A DNA stretch of 64,000 nucleotides from Pseudomonas sp. WN033 (GTDB lineage Bacteria; Pseudomonadota; Gammaproteobacteria; Pseudomonadales; Pseudomonadaceae), in NCBI GenBank assembly GCA_002287035.1, contig NSKG01000013.1, forward strand, positions 25,364 through 89,363, written 5' to 3'. The position numbers were made by a program, and so were the translations under genes. This document shows, in pieces, positions 56,067 to 64,000 of this stretch; position 1 is the stretch's first letter, and the number at the start of each line of letters is the position of its first letter. The notes beneath the pieces were generated by a model that saw nothing but the letters and a program-made list of their open reading frames with translations, did not search any database and was not told the origin of the DNA.

Positions 56067-57734
56067 ATGTTCGATCGGCACTATCAGGTATGGCCGGATC
56101 AGGTACCCAGGCAGCTTGAACTGCCCGATACCAACCTGTTCCACAACATCACGGTATCGGCGCTGCGCTACCCCGAGCACCCGGCGATCCTGTACTACGG
56201 CTCGGCAATCAGCTATCGCCAACTGCTCAACGAGGCTGAGGCACTGGCTGGCTATCTGCAGCAGGCCGGCATCAAGGCTGGCGACCGTGTCCTTCTGTAT
56301 ATGCAGAACAGTCCGCAGTACATCATCGGCTTCTTCGCCATCCTGCGCGCCAATGCTGTCGTGGTGCCGGTCAACCCGATGAACCGCAGCGCCGAACTGG
56401 CCTATCTGATCGACGATACCCAGGCCCAGGTCGCACTCTGCGCCGAAGAACTGCTGGAGTTCATCGCCCCGCAAGTAGGCATCAGCCATCTTCGTGAAGT
56501 ACTGGTCACGGCCTATAGCGAATACCTGAACGAGCCGACCGATCTGCCGTTACCCGAAGCGGTTCTGCTCAAGCCCAGTACTAGCATTTCAACTGGAGTG
56601 ACCCGCTGGCAACAGGCCCTGGCAGCCGCCTATGCACCACCACCTCTGAGTGCCGGTCCCGATGATCTGGCGGTAATCCCCTACAGCTCCGGCACCACAG
56701 GCAATCCCAAGGGCTGCGCCCACACCCATCACAGCGTCCTGGCCTCAGCGGTATACGGTGCGGTCTGGACCAACGCCCAGCATGACGTGGTACACCTGGT
56801 CTCAGTCCCGATGTTTCACGTCACTGGCATGCAGTCGTGCATGAACAGCACCCTGTATGTCGGCGGCACGCTGGTGGTGATGACTCGCTGGGACCGCAAG
56901 GTCGCCGCCGAACTGATCCAGCGCCACAAAGTCACCACCTGGCGCAACATCTCGACCATGGTAATCGACATGCTAAGCGACTCGGATATCGATAACTACG
57001 ATATCAGCAGCCTGCGAGGCATCGGTGGCGGTGGCGCGGCCATGCCAGCCGCCGTTGCACATAAGCTAGAGGCCAAGACCGGGCTTATTTACATGGAGGG
57101 TTATGGCCTGTCGGAAACCATGGCCGCCACCCACGCCAATCCGTTCCAGGCCTGCAAGGCCCAGTGCCTGGGTATCCCGACCATTGGAGTGGATTCGCGA
57201 GTAATCAACGTCGACACCCTGGAGCAGCTTGGCCCGCATGAAACTGGCGAGATCGTCATGGCCGGCGAGCAGATCTTCCAGGGCTACTGGAACAAACCCG
57301 AAGCCACCGCCGAAGCCTTCATCGAACTGGATGGCAAGCGCTTCTTCCGCTCCGGCGATCTGGGCTATTACGACGAACAGGGCTATTTTTTCCTGGTCGA
57401 CCGAGTCAAACGCATGATCAACGCCTCTGGCTACAAGGTCTGGCCCGCCGAAGTCGAGTCGCTGATGTATGCCCACCCAGCCATCCGCGAGGTCTGCATC
57501 ATATCCATGCCGCATCCGCGCCGGGGTGAAACGGTCAAGGCAGTTGTGGTCCCGGCCGCCGATCAGCAACCCAGCGGCGAAGACATCATCACCTGGTGCC
57601 ATGAACACATGGCCGCCTACAAGTGTCCGGAAGTCGTCGAACTGGTCGACAGCATCCCGCGCTCGGCGACTGGCAAGATCATGTGGCGTCAGCTACAGGA
57701 ACAGGAGTGGGCCAAAGCCACTCAACCCGCCTGA
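56067..57734 (+). CDS. Acyl-CoA synthetase (AMP-binding family)
   Basis: 555 residues. Activates a carboxylic acid, probably medium- or long-chain, to its CoA thioester via an acyl-adenylate. The P-loop is [20 protein letters not shown] near residue 210, the adenine motif [12 protein letters not shown], the hinge [19 protein letters not shown], and the C-terminal catalytic Lys in [12 protein letters not shown]. Substrate is not decidable by inspection. It is transcribed alone, divergent from leuA and convergent with the ABC operon. Confidence 0.9.
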   Translation: MFDRHYQVWPDQVPRQLELPDTNLFHNITVSALRYPEHPAILYYGSAISYRQLLNEAEALAGYLQQAGIKAGDRVLLYMQNSPQYIIGFFAILRANAVVVPVNPMNRSAELAYLIDDTQAQVALCAEELLEFIAPQVGISHLREVLVTAYSEYLNEPTDLPLPEAVLLKPSTSISTGVTRWQQALAAAYAPPPLSAGPDDLAVIPYSSGTTGNPKGCAHTHHSVLASAVYGAVWTNAQHDVVHLVSVPMFHVTGMQSCMNSTLYVGGTLVVMTRWDRKVAAELIQRHKVTTWRNISTMVIDMLSDSDIDNYDISSLRGIGGGGAAMPAAVAHKLEAKTGLIYMEGYGLSETMAATHANPFQACKAQCLGIPTIGVDSRVINVDTLEQLGPHETGEIVMAGEQIFQGYWNKPEATAEAFIELDGKRFFRSGDLGYYDEQGYFFLVDRVKRMINASGYKVWPAEVESLMYAHPAIREVCIISMPHPRRGETVKAVVVPAADQQPSGEDIITWCHEHMAAYKCPEVVELVDSIPRSATGKIMWRQLQEQEWAKATQPA

Positions 57735-57742
57735 ACCAGCTT

Positions 57743-57772
57743 GCGTCCGGGCAGGGCCAACGGCCCGGACGC
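57743..57772. terminator. GC-rich hairpin between convergent acyl-CoA ligase and ABC permease genes
   Basis: GCGTCCGGGC and GCCCGGACGC form a perfect 10-bp stem around a 10-nt loop, exactly between the two convergent stops. There is no T-run; probably a bidirectional terminator or transcript-end stabiliser. Confidence 0.5.
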
Positions 57773-57775
57773 GAG

Positions 57776-59140
57776 TTACTGGCGACGTAATAACCGTTGG
57801 CTGACAACGAGGCCCAGAGCAATCCACGCCAACATGCCCAATGCGCTCCCCCACGGGCTTCGCAAAGGTGCCGGTTGCCATTGATGCGAGGGAATTCGGG
57901 CAAAATCTGCCAATTCGAAGGGTCTGTCGTTGAACAGATAGGGATAGAAGAACACCCTGAGCTGGTCATGGAATGTCTTGATGCTGTCCTGATAGTGCAG
58001 GTGATCGGCCAGATCGGTCTGAGCCACCCCGGCAAAACCACGCTGCATCCCAACCACCGGCACTACATAGCCCAACCGACGCACCCAGGCCTCGCGCGCC
58101 TCAAGTCGATCCCGATAGTCAGTCAGCTCAGCAGCAATACTGTCATCACCGACCTGATGCATGGCATAGTACCACTTCCAGTGAAAGCGCTCGGTGACCG
58201 GCGCCGTCTCACTCCATTCGGGGTGAGTCTGGAAAAACCGGGCAAAAGTAGTCTCCTTGGGCAGATCCCAGCCGGTATGCACCACCTCCCGCTGCTTGAG
58301 CTGCAATACCGGCGCATCAGCCACCGGGTAACGCTGATCGACCCAGGCACTGACGGCCGCAGGCGCAACCAGGGTCAGCAACGCCCAGAGCACCAGCAGC
58401 ATCAACAAACTCCAGGCCGAGCTGCGCCGCAGCGCCACAATCAGCGCACAGAGCACGCTCCAGAAACCTATGTAGCCCAACGTCAACACCAGCCAGTAGA
58501 GCAGTCGCTGATCGGCGGCCAGTTGCAACCACACCAGGCCTGCGAGTAACAACAGCAAGACTGCCAGCAGCGCCAACCCAACCCGCAACCCAAGACGGAT
58601 CCACAATAGTAGCCAGGCCCGCCCACCCTGAGCCTGCAACAGTGCAGCAGTGCCATCCTCCCGGTCCCGAGCCAGCAACCCGTGACTAAGAACAATCAGC
58701 CAGACAGGCACAATGAACAGGATAAAAAAGGCGAAATCAAACGGGCCCGCCGCAGCGGTCAACGGATTAACCAGCTCAGCATCGAACAACTGCGAATACA
58801 GCCCCAACAGCCGGACCTTCATCGTCACTGGCAGGCTATCGCGCAGCCCAACCGCCAATGCCGCCCAAGATGATGGCGGGTGGCTGGTTGGCAGAAACAG
58901 GTAATAGCCGACGTTGCCAGCATCCGTGCCGTTCTGGTAGCGCTGCTCCAGTAGCGCCTGTTCAGTCTGCTGCAGCTCAGGTAGTTGTGCCATCAGCGCC
59001 TGCTGACTGAGCAGCAGATCGCGCCCCTGCAGCAGCGCCAGAAACCCACAGGCAATCAGCAGCGCCCAGGCCAACCAGAAGCTGCGGCTACGCAGCAGTA
59101 CCCGGGCCTCATGCCCGAGCAAACGCCATCCCCCGCTCAT
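57776..59140 (-). CDS. ABC transporter permease, DUF3526 type (second)
   Basis: 454 residues from ATG 59140, overlapping the preceding permease gene by 4 bp. One N-terminal helix (FWLAWALLIACGFLALLQG), a large periplasmic loop, about five central helices, a second large loop with RLEAREAWVRRLGYVVPVVG and HYQDSIKTFHDQLRVFFYPY, then a last helix, which is the DUF3526/ABC-2 layout (NosY-like). DUF3526 permeases occur in pairs with an ATPase and often a TonB-dependent receptor. The transported compound is unknown. Confidence 0.85.
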   Translation of the reverse strand: MSGGWRLLGHEARVLLRSRSFWLAWALLIACGFLALLQGRDLLLSQQALMAQLPELQQTEQALLEQRYQNGTDAGNVGYYLFLPTSHPPSSWAALAVGLRDSLPVTMKVRLLGLYSQLFDAELVNPLTAAAGPFDFAFFILFIVPVWLIVLSHGLLARDREDGTAALLQAQGGRAWLLLWIRLGLRVGLALLAVLLLLLAGLVWLQLAADQRLLYWLVLTLGYIGFWSVLCALIVALRRSSAWSLLMLLVLWALLTLVAPAAVSAWVDQRYPVADAPVLQLKQREVVHTGWDLPKETTFARFFQTHPEWSETAPVTERFHWKWYYAMHQVGDDSIAAELTDYRDRLEAREAWVRRLGYVVPVVGMQRGFAGVAQTDLADHLHYQDSIKTFHDQLRVFFYPYLFNDRPFELADFARIPSHQWQPAPLRSPWGSALGMLAWIALGLVVSQRLLRRQ

Positions 59141-60555
59141 CGGCGTCCTCCTCGGTAGCACAACACTCCCAGCAGCAGACACCATAACAGCAAGGCAGCC
59201 AAAGGCAGGGCACTTCGCCTCCAGAGCTGCGCCAACTGTTCAGGCTGGTGAACAAACATCGGCATAGCTTGCCAATGCGCCTGGCTCACTCGCTGCCCAC
59301 GATCATTCTCAAAAGCGATTTGATGGGTGTGGAGGTGATTGAGCCGCTGAATCAGCTCATAACGGTAGGCCTCGGCCTGCTGCTCGAAATCGCGAAAAGC
59401 CGCTGGATCGGTTCCACTGAGCGCCATCGAGAATTGCTGCAAGGCCAGCAACGGATTGATTAATGCTGTCCAATGCAAACGCTGCTCCTGAGCTGTACGC
59501 TGGGCTTGCAAACGTGCATAGTGCCGCTCGAACACCTCACTGCTAAGACGCTCGCCTTCCTGCATCAGCAAACCGCCGTAGTTGACCGGCAAGTCCTCTA
59601 CACGAGCCACCCCATAGCGCTTCAGCACCTGCTCTCGAAACCGGCCAAATGCCGGATCATCGGGGTTATGACTGTCGCCCATGGCACGCAGCTCGGCCTT
59701 GACTCCTGCATCGAACAGCACCCGTGAATCAAGCCGCTCCGGCTGTAGCCAGAACGGCATGACCCTCGGCATGATCACCACCAGTGCCAACCACAGCGCG
59801 GTCAATAACAGTAAAGCCTGACGGGTATCACGACAGCCGTCAGCCAACCACACCGCGAGCGCTATACAGGCCAGCAGCGCCAGGCAGTAACCCAGCCACA
59901 GCCCAAACAGGCTTACCAGCAGTGCAGTCGATACTCCAACGGTTACAACCTGCACCAACAGCACCTGCAACTGCACCAGAGCAACCATCAAACAGGCCAG
60001 CCCGGCATAGGCCAGCACCTTGCCCAGCCGCAGTTGCCAGCCTGCCAAGCCCTGAGCCAACAGCAACCGTCCGGTCAGTTGTTCACGCTCGCGCAGCACT
60101 GCCGCTGCGGCCAGCAACATTAGAAACAGCGGCAACACCACCTGCAAGACAAACGCCGGACTGAACTGGCCAAGCCGGCTTAAACTACTCGCCTGGCCTG
60201 CCGCCGAGAAGTTGGCCGGATTCTGCCGGTGCGCTTCAAGGAACAGACTATTACCCACCTGCGGGTCCACCCCCGGATCGAAGAATCCCAGCGCCGACGG
60301 CTGACGAAAGGCAAAGGTACCAAAGTGCGCAACCCGGTGCGGGTGCCGATCGGGCTGCTGCTGCCATTGCTGATCGACGATCTGCTGCATTGCTTGCTGC
60401 TGCTCACTTAACTGCCGCGCCTGCTGCCAGCTCTGCAACAGCGCAATGGCAACTGTCACCAGCAACAATCCGAACAGCCAAAGCAGCAGACGCTGCCGAC
60501 AGACATAACGCCACTCCTGCAGTGCCACCAGCAATACCGGCGAGCGCAACGTCAT
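59137..60555 (-). CDS. ABC transporter permease, DUF3526 type (first)
   Basis: 472 residues. The same layout as its neighbour: N-terminal helix (LLLWLFGLLLVTVAIALL), large external loop with HRVAHFGTFAFRQPSALGFFD, central helices, then a second loop with NPLLALQQFSMALSGTDPAAF and a C-terminal helix pair. FxxGxxPQ-type sequence at DPGVDPQVGNSLFLEAH. The two permeases are distantly similar paralogues that should pair as a heterodimer with the ATPase. Overlaps of 4 bp on both sides show one translationally coupled unit. Confidence 0.85.
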   Translation of the reverse strand: MTLRSPVLLVALQEWRYVCRQRLLLWLFGLLLVTVAIALLQSWQQARQLSEQQQAMQQIVDQQWQQQPDRHPHRVAHFGTFAFRQPSALGFFDPGVDPQVGNSLFLEAHRQNPANFSAAGQASSLSRLGQFSPAFVLQVVLPLFLMLLAAAAVLREREQLTGRLLLAQGLAGWQLRLGKVLAYAGLACLMVALVQLQVLLVQVVTVGVSTALLVSLFGLWLGYCLALLACIALAVWLADGCRDTRQALLLLTALWLALVVIMPRVMPFWLQPERLDSRVLFDAGVKAELRAMGDSHNPDDPAFGRFREQVLKRYGVARVEDLPVNYGGLLMQEGERLSSEVFERHYARLQAQRTAQEQRLHWTALINPLLALQQFSMALSGTDPAAFRDFEQQAEAYRYELIQRLNHLHTHQIAFENDRGQRVSQAHWQAMPMFVHQPEQLAQLWRRSALPLAALLLWCLLLGVLCYRGGRR

Positions 60556-61307
60556 ATCGCCGGCTCCTCGACCATCAGACGGCCAGAGGCGCGAAACAGC
60601 CGGTCAGCCAACTCATGCGGCTGCAAGTGCTCGCGCGCAATCAGATCCTGCAAACGGCCGGCCTGCATAATGCCCAGATGATCGGCAACCTGGTGCGCCC
60701 AGAGCAGGTCATGCGTCACCGCCAACACCGCTACGCCCTGGCTTTTCAGATCCAGAATCTGCTGGGCCAGCTCATCCGCTGAACGTGGATCGAGCCCGGT
60801 GGTTGGCTCATCCAGCAACAGCACCTTGGCCTGCTTGGCCAACGCCAGTGCCAGCACTACTTTCTGGCGCATACCCTTGGAGTAGCCTGCGGCCGGGCGG
60901 CGGGCCGCCTCCAGCGGAAACCCAACCTGCTCCAGCCAGACCAGCAACTGCTCCAGCGCCGGGCGCGGCTGCCCACCGGCCGCAAGGAAATAGTCGATAT
61001 TTTCCAGCGCGTTCAGGTGAGCGTACAGCGCAGCATCTTCCGGCACATAGCCAATCAGGCGTCGCACCTGCAGCGGGTGCTGTTGTGGGCACAAACCCAT
61101 AACCCTGACGAAACCGGACAACGGCTGATGAAAGCCGAGAAAGTGATTAAGCGTTGTGGTCTTGCCCACTCCGTTATGCCCCAGCAGGCACAAAGCCTCG
61201 CCCTGCTCTACTTCAAAGCTCAAACCATTGAGAATCGCCTGCCCGGCAAAGCGCTGACACAACGCCTGGGCCAGCAATGCCGGCCCACTTTCCACTCGGT
61301 CACTCAT
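60552..61307 (-). CDS. ABC transporter ATP-binding protein
   Basis: 251 residues from ATG 61307; a GTG three codons earlier is possible. Walker A is LLGHNGVGKTTTLNHF, the signature is YSKGMRQKVVLALAL (a degenerate LSGGQ typical of the CcmA/NatA class), and Walker B is VLLLDEPTTGLD, followed by the switch His in LAVTHDLLW. This class normally drives ABC-2 exporters. It starts 27 bp after the receptor stop and overlaps the first permease by 4 bp. Confidence 0.93.
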   Translation of the reverse strand: MSDRVESGPALLAQALCQRFAGQAILNGLSFEVEQGEALCLLGHNGVGKTTTLNHFLGFHQPLSGFVRVMGLCPQQHPLQVRRLIGYVPEDAALYAHLNALENIDYFLAAGGQPRPALEQLLVWLEQVGFPLEAARRPAAGYSKGMRQKVVLALALAKQAKVLLLDEPTTGLDPRSADELAQQILDLKSQGVAVLAVTHDLLWAHQVADHLGIMQAGRLQDLIAREHLQPHELADRLFRASGRLMVEEPAI

Positions 61308-61334
61308 ATCAACCACACTCCGGGTTCATGTCAG

Positions 61335-63425
61335 TCAAAACCGGTACTCAACACTGCCCACCACATTGCGCCGCGGGCCCGGCGTAACCCAATTGGCGAA
61401 GTAGGAGCTGACATAGTGATCGCGGTCGGTCAGATTGTTGATATCCAGACTCAAACGCGCATCCTGACTGAGCTGGTAGTAGCCCATCAGCTTGCCCAGG
61501 GTATAAGCCGGGAGCTCAAAACCACTGTCTTCCGTATCCCCGGAGCGGCGCCCCACGTGGTTGATGCCAAAGCCAATACCAGCCCGGCCAATCTCCTGCA
61601 CAACCAACAGACTGGCCGCATGTTTAGGCACGTTCAGCAGTCGAGCCCCTTTGCGCAAGGTGTTGTCCTTGACCACTTCAGCATCAACATAGGCATAGCT
61701 GGCACTGAGCCGCAGCCCCTGAGTCAACTGCCCGCTGAAGTCCAGCTCGACCCCGCGACTACGCACCTCACCTGCAGCGATACTGAAGCCCGGGTTAGAC
61801 GGGTCCGAGGTCACCACATTTTCCTTGTCGGTATGGAACAGCGCCATCGAACCGCCCACACGCCCATCGGCAGACTCCAGCTTCATCCCCAGATCAAACG
61901 AACGACCACGCTCCGGCGAAAAGGCACCGCCATTGACATCACTGCCACTGTTTGGCCGGAAGCTACGGCTGGCATTGGTGTATAGCGACAGCCAATCATT
62001 GGCCAGATAGACCAACCCCAGGCGCGGGCTGCTGACACTGTGTGATTGTTGTCGGGTCTGGCCGTTACGCTTGTTGAGCATCGACTGACGATAGCTATCG
62101 AACCTGGTACCGGCCAGAACACACCACTGCTGGCCCAGCTCCATCTGATTCTGCAAGTAGAACGCATGCACCTTCTGGCGCTCAAAACTGTGAGTATTGG
62201 GGAGCGGATCTGGCTGTGGTTGCCCGTAAACCGGATCAAAGATATCGATGGCATAGGGGTTGTCTGCAGTGGGATTGACCCGCAGCATCAGTTGCTCGAT
62301 TTCAAAACGGTAACTGTCGGCACCCAACAGCAGGTTATGCACCACTGCGCCGGTTTCTACGACACCCAGCAGTTCGGCCTGAAGCGAGTAATCACTGGAC
62401 TCGTAGTCACGATAACGCCGCTGACGACGCAGGGTCTGGCCGTCAACCAGAGCACTGGGCTCAGTAGAAAAGCCCTTGAGCGTACCTTCCTTGTAACCGC
62501 CACCCAGACGGGCCTGCCAGTCAGCATTGAAGTGATGCTCCATCACCAACTGATGGGTAGCGTTGCGCAGCGTCACCGGGCCATCGTTCGGCTCACCCAG
62601 AAACCGAGACACAGGGATCGCGCCAAGCTTGTTGCCAACCGCGACCACCCCTCGATCCATTGGCGTCCTGTGGCGCAGGTACTCGCCGTCATACATGAAC
62701 AGCGTCTGCTCGCTAGCACGCCAGGTCAAAGCCGGGGCAATAAACTCACGGCGGCTATCGACCTTGTCACGAAAGCTGTCTGCATCCTCCCAGGCCAGAT
62801 TCAGTCGGTACGCCAGATCTTCGTGTAACGGCCCTGTCAGGTCCAGCTCACCACGCTTGAAATCATCACTACCGTAAGACAGGCGCGCCTTGCCGGCCTG
62901 GCTCCATTGTGGCCGTTTGGTCACGATGTTCAGGGTACCGCCCGGATCACCACGCCCATACAGTGCCGAAGCCGGCCCTTTAAGAAACTCGATGCGCTCG
63001 ACATTGGCGGTGTCACGCCGGGCATTGAAGCCACGGTTGGCAGCAAATCCGTTGCGCAGAAACTCCGGACCGGTGTTAGCGTCACCGCTGAAACCCCGAA
63101 TCGAGAAGTTGTCCCACAGTCCCCCAAACCCATTCTGTCGGGCCAGGCCGCTGACATAGTCCAGAGTATCGTCCAGCCGCACAGCCGAGATATCTTCCAG
63201 CATCTGCGGGCCGACCACCTGCACGTTCTGCGCAGTCTCTCTGATTGGCGTAGAAGACTTTAGCGCTGTACCAGAGTAGCCAGAGTACAGGCCCTCATTC
63301 TGATTGGTTCCCACCACCTCAACAGCTTCAAGCTCAAGCTGTGCGGCCGAGGCCGTCGTTGCCAGCACCACGCTCAACCAGCACAGGTTGTAGGGCAAGG
63401 CCTTGCGGCTATGTCTTTTGCTCAC
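61335..63425 (-). CDS. TonB-dependent outer-membrane receptor
   Basis: 696 residues from GTG 63425 (reads MSKRHSRKALPYNLCWLSVV), chosen for the GGGGAGAGA site about 7 nt upstream; the in-frame extension overlaps the promoter. Signal peptide to about residue 28, a TonB-box-like stretch (LEAVEVVGTNQ), plug domain ([40 protein letters not shown]) and a 22-strand barrel ending in VGSVEYRF. It is siderophore-receptor-like (TIGR01783 type), with no N-terminal signalling domain. Zinc or metallophore uptake is inferred from the Zur-like palindrome upstream, not from the barrel, which is not His-rich. Confidence 0.92.
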   Translation of the reverse strand: MSKRHSRKALPYNLCWLSVVLATTASAAQLELEAVEVVGTNQNEGLYSGYSGTALKSSTPIRETAQNVQVVGPQMLEDISAVRLDDTLDYVSGLARQNGFGGLWDNFSIRGFSGDANTGPEFLRNGFAANRGFNARRDTANVERIEFLKGPASALYGRGDPGGTLNIVTKRPQWSQAGKARLSYGSDDFKRGELDLTGPLHEDLAYRLNLAWEDADSFRDKVDSRREFIAPALTWRASEQTLFMYDGEYLRHRTPMDRGVVAVGNKLGAIPVSRFLGEPNDGPVTLRNATHQLVMEHHFNADWQARLGGGYKEGTLKGFSTEPSALVDGQTLRRQRRYRDYESSDYSLQAELLGVVETGAVVHNLLLGADSYRFEIEQLMLRVNPTADNPYAIDIFDPVYGQPQPDPLPNTHSFERQKVHAFYLQNQMELGQQWCVLAGTRFDSYRQSMLNKRNGQTRQQSHSVSSPRLGLVYLANDWLSLYTNASRSFRPNSGSDVNGGAFSPERGRSFDLGMKLESADGRVGGSMALFHTDKENVVTSDPSNPGFSIAAGEVRSRGVELDFSGQLTQGLRLSASYAYVDAEVVKDNTLRKGARLLNVPKHAASLLVVQEIGRAGIGFGINHVGRRSGDTEDSGFELPAYTLGKLMGYYQLSQDARLSLDINNLTDRDHYVSSYFANWVTPGPRRNVVGSVEYRF

Positions 63426-63451
63426 TGACGTCTCTCCCCGAAAAGGGATGG

Positions 63452-63480
63452 ATGTTATGTCATAACATTTGTTACCGCAA
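63452..63480 (-). promoter_or_regulatory. Promoter with Zur-box-like palindrome (TonB receptor operon)
   Basis: ATGTTATG-T-CATAACAT at 63452-63468 is a perfect 17-bp palindrome and resembles the gammaproteobacterial Zur box (TGTTATA-N-TATAACA). On the minus strand TTGCGG (63480-63475) and TAACAT (63457-63452), 17 bp apart, give a plausible promoter whose spacer and -10 lie under the palindrome, as expected for repression. No Fur box was seen. Confidence 0.6.
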
Positions 63481-63514
63481 CACAAATGCAACTGACTATC
63501 GTTTGACAACTCAA

Positions 63515-63522
63515 GGGGGGGG
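63515..63522. repeat. Eight-G homopolymer upstream of the receptor promoter
   Basis: A run of eight G (plus strand) about 35 bp upstream of the candidate -35 box, between that promoter and the rRNA terminator. Tracts of this kind can vary in length. Confidence 0.6.
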
Positions 63523-63560
63523 ATAAGAGGAGCTTAGAGCCAGCCCTTTTTCCTGGCCAC

Positions 63561-63598
63561 AAAGAAGAAACCCCGATCTGAATCCAGATCGGGGTTTC
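63561..63598 (-). terminator. rRNA operon terminator
   Basis: GAAACCCCGATCTG and CAGATCGGGGTTTC form a perfect 14-bp stem with a 4-nt loop, followed on the minus strand by TTCTTT, 8 bp after the 5S 3' end. Confidence 0.9.
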
Positions 63599-63605
63599 GG
63601 TATAG

Positions 63606-63725
63606 GTGCTTGACGATGACCTACTCTCACATGGGGAAGCCCCACACTACCATCGGCGATGCGTCGTTTCACTGCTGAGTTCGGAATGGGATCAGGTGGT
63701 TCCAACGCTCTATGGTCGTCAAGCA
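63606..63725 (-). rRNA. rrf: 5S ribosomal RNA
   Basis: About 120 nt on the minus strand. The 5' end TGCTTGACGACCATAGAGCG pairs with the 3' end CGTCAAGCA. The internal ATCCCATTCCGAACTCAG and GAGAGTAGGTCATCG are standard 5S sequences. Ends are accurate to a few bases. Confidence 0.96.
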
Positions 63726-63874
63726 ATTCTTTAGCGGTGTCGTGTTAGCTTGTAGCTGTCACGCCATCGCGAATTGGGTGTTGTGATTGAAGCACGTGCT
63801 AGGTTTGCAATCTCATGTGGAGTTCCACATTGTCTGTCGGTGTCTTGCCACACCCCAGATTGCTTGGGTGTTAT
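63726..63874 (-). other. 23S-5S internal transcribed spacer
   Basis: About 149 bp without tRNA. Next to the 23S end, CACCCAAG and its partner (plus-strand CACCCCAG...CTTGGGTG) extend the 23S processing stem. No other feature was seen. Confidence 0.7.
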
Positions 63875-64000
63875 ATGGTCAAGCCACACGGGCAATTAGT
63901 ACTGGTTAGCTCAACGCCTCACAACGCTTACACACCCAGCCTATCAACGTCGTAGTCTTCGACGGCCCTTTAGGGGAGTCAAGCTCCCGGTGAGATCTCA
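63875..64000 (-). rRNA. rrl: 23S ribosomal RNA, 3' end (partial)
   Basis: The minus strand reads GTTGAGCTAACCAGTACTAA and then TTGCCCGTGTGGCTTGACCAT, the standard 3' terminus of Pseudomonas 23S rRNA. The rest of the gene lies beyond the right edge. The 3' end is estimated from the terminal helix sequence GCTTGACC. Confidence 0.95.

Noticed and set aside
63426..63520. Fur box before the TonB receptor
   Set aside because: No GATAAT-type 19-bp repeat is present; the palindrome found is of Zur type.
63511..63726. 71-codon minus-strand frame across 5S rRNA and terminator
   Set aside because: Covers the 5S gene and its terminator hairpin; not coding.
63726..63874. tRNA gene in the 23S-5S spacer
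   Set aside because: No cloverleaf or CCA end could be formed on either strand.

Overview
The window is about 60% GC chromosomal DNA from a gammaproteobacterium of the family Pseudomonadaceae. Gene content and order (mreBCD-maf-rng-yhdP; hpt, upp-uraA; hemH; phr; pagL; murI-moeB-prmC-prfA-hemA; lolB-ispE-tRNA-Gln-prs-rplY-pth-ychF; can, rimI, holD-like) follow, as I recall it, the PA4642-PA4679 stretch and other core blocks of Pseudomonas aeruginosa. Several replacements suggest a more distant member, for example of the Halopseudomonas (P. pertucinogena) group. The species assignment is an inference. I see no phage, integrase, transposase or CRISPR.

Layout, left to right. (1) 1-6185, all minus: mreB-mreC-mreD-maf-rng-yhdP, covering rod shape, nucleotide sanitation, RNA processing and envelope lipid transport. 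(2) 6512-9741, plus: gatCAB amidotransferase. (3) 9810-16682: an RlpA-like lipoprotein, a BCCT choline/betaine-type transporter with an operator-like palindrome on its -10 box, a YajG-type lipoprotein, small conserved unknowns, a SulP anion transporter and hypoxanthine phosphoribosyltransferase. (4) 16847-18750: upp-uraA uracil salvage, ending at a 74-bp MITE whose 4-bp target duplication carries the stop codons of both flanking genes. (5) 18825-23064, minus: minor pilin cluster pilVWXY1E, with a PilY1 lacking the usual N-terminal half. (6) 23200-28000: 2-hydroxyacid dehydrogenase, LysE exporter, ferrochelatase, a YfcH epimerase and an FAD oxidoreductase.

(7) 28090-34851, plus: a tight operon typical of light or singlet-oxygen stress (YbgA, photolyase, NTF2-like protein, FAD oxidase, DUF1365, cyclopropane synthase, DUF2878). 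It is preceded by repeated AACTTRTAC operator-like motifs, but no regulator gene is present. (8) 34878-40190, minus: pagL, murI, moeB-like, prmC, prfA, hemA. (9) 40371-50236, plus: TPR lipoprotein, lolB, ispE, tRNA-Gln, prs, rplY, pth, ychF and a large AsmA-like DUF748 protein, then elongator tRNA-Met. (10) 50499-55851, minus: a coupled gene string leuA-holD-rimI-can-eamA-isopropylmalate/homoisocitrate-type dehydrogenase. (11) 56067-57734: an acyl-CoA ligase.

(12) 57776-63425, minus: a TonB-dependent receptor followed by an ABC ATPase and two DUF3526-type permeases. It sits behind a 17-bp palindrome of Zur-box type placed on the probable promoter, and is my best candidate for a poorly described system (zinc or metallophore handling). 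(13) The right edge holds the 3' end of an rRNA operon on the minus strand (23S tail, spacer, 5S, strong terminator).
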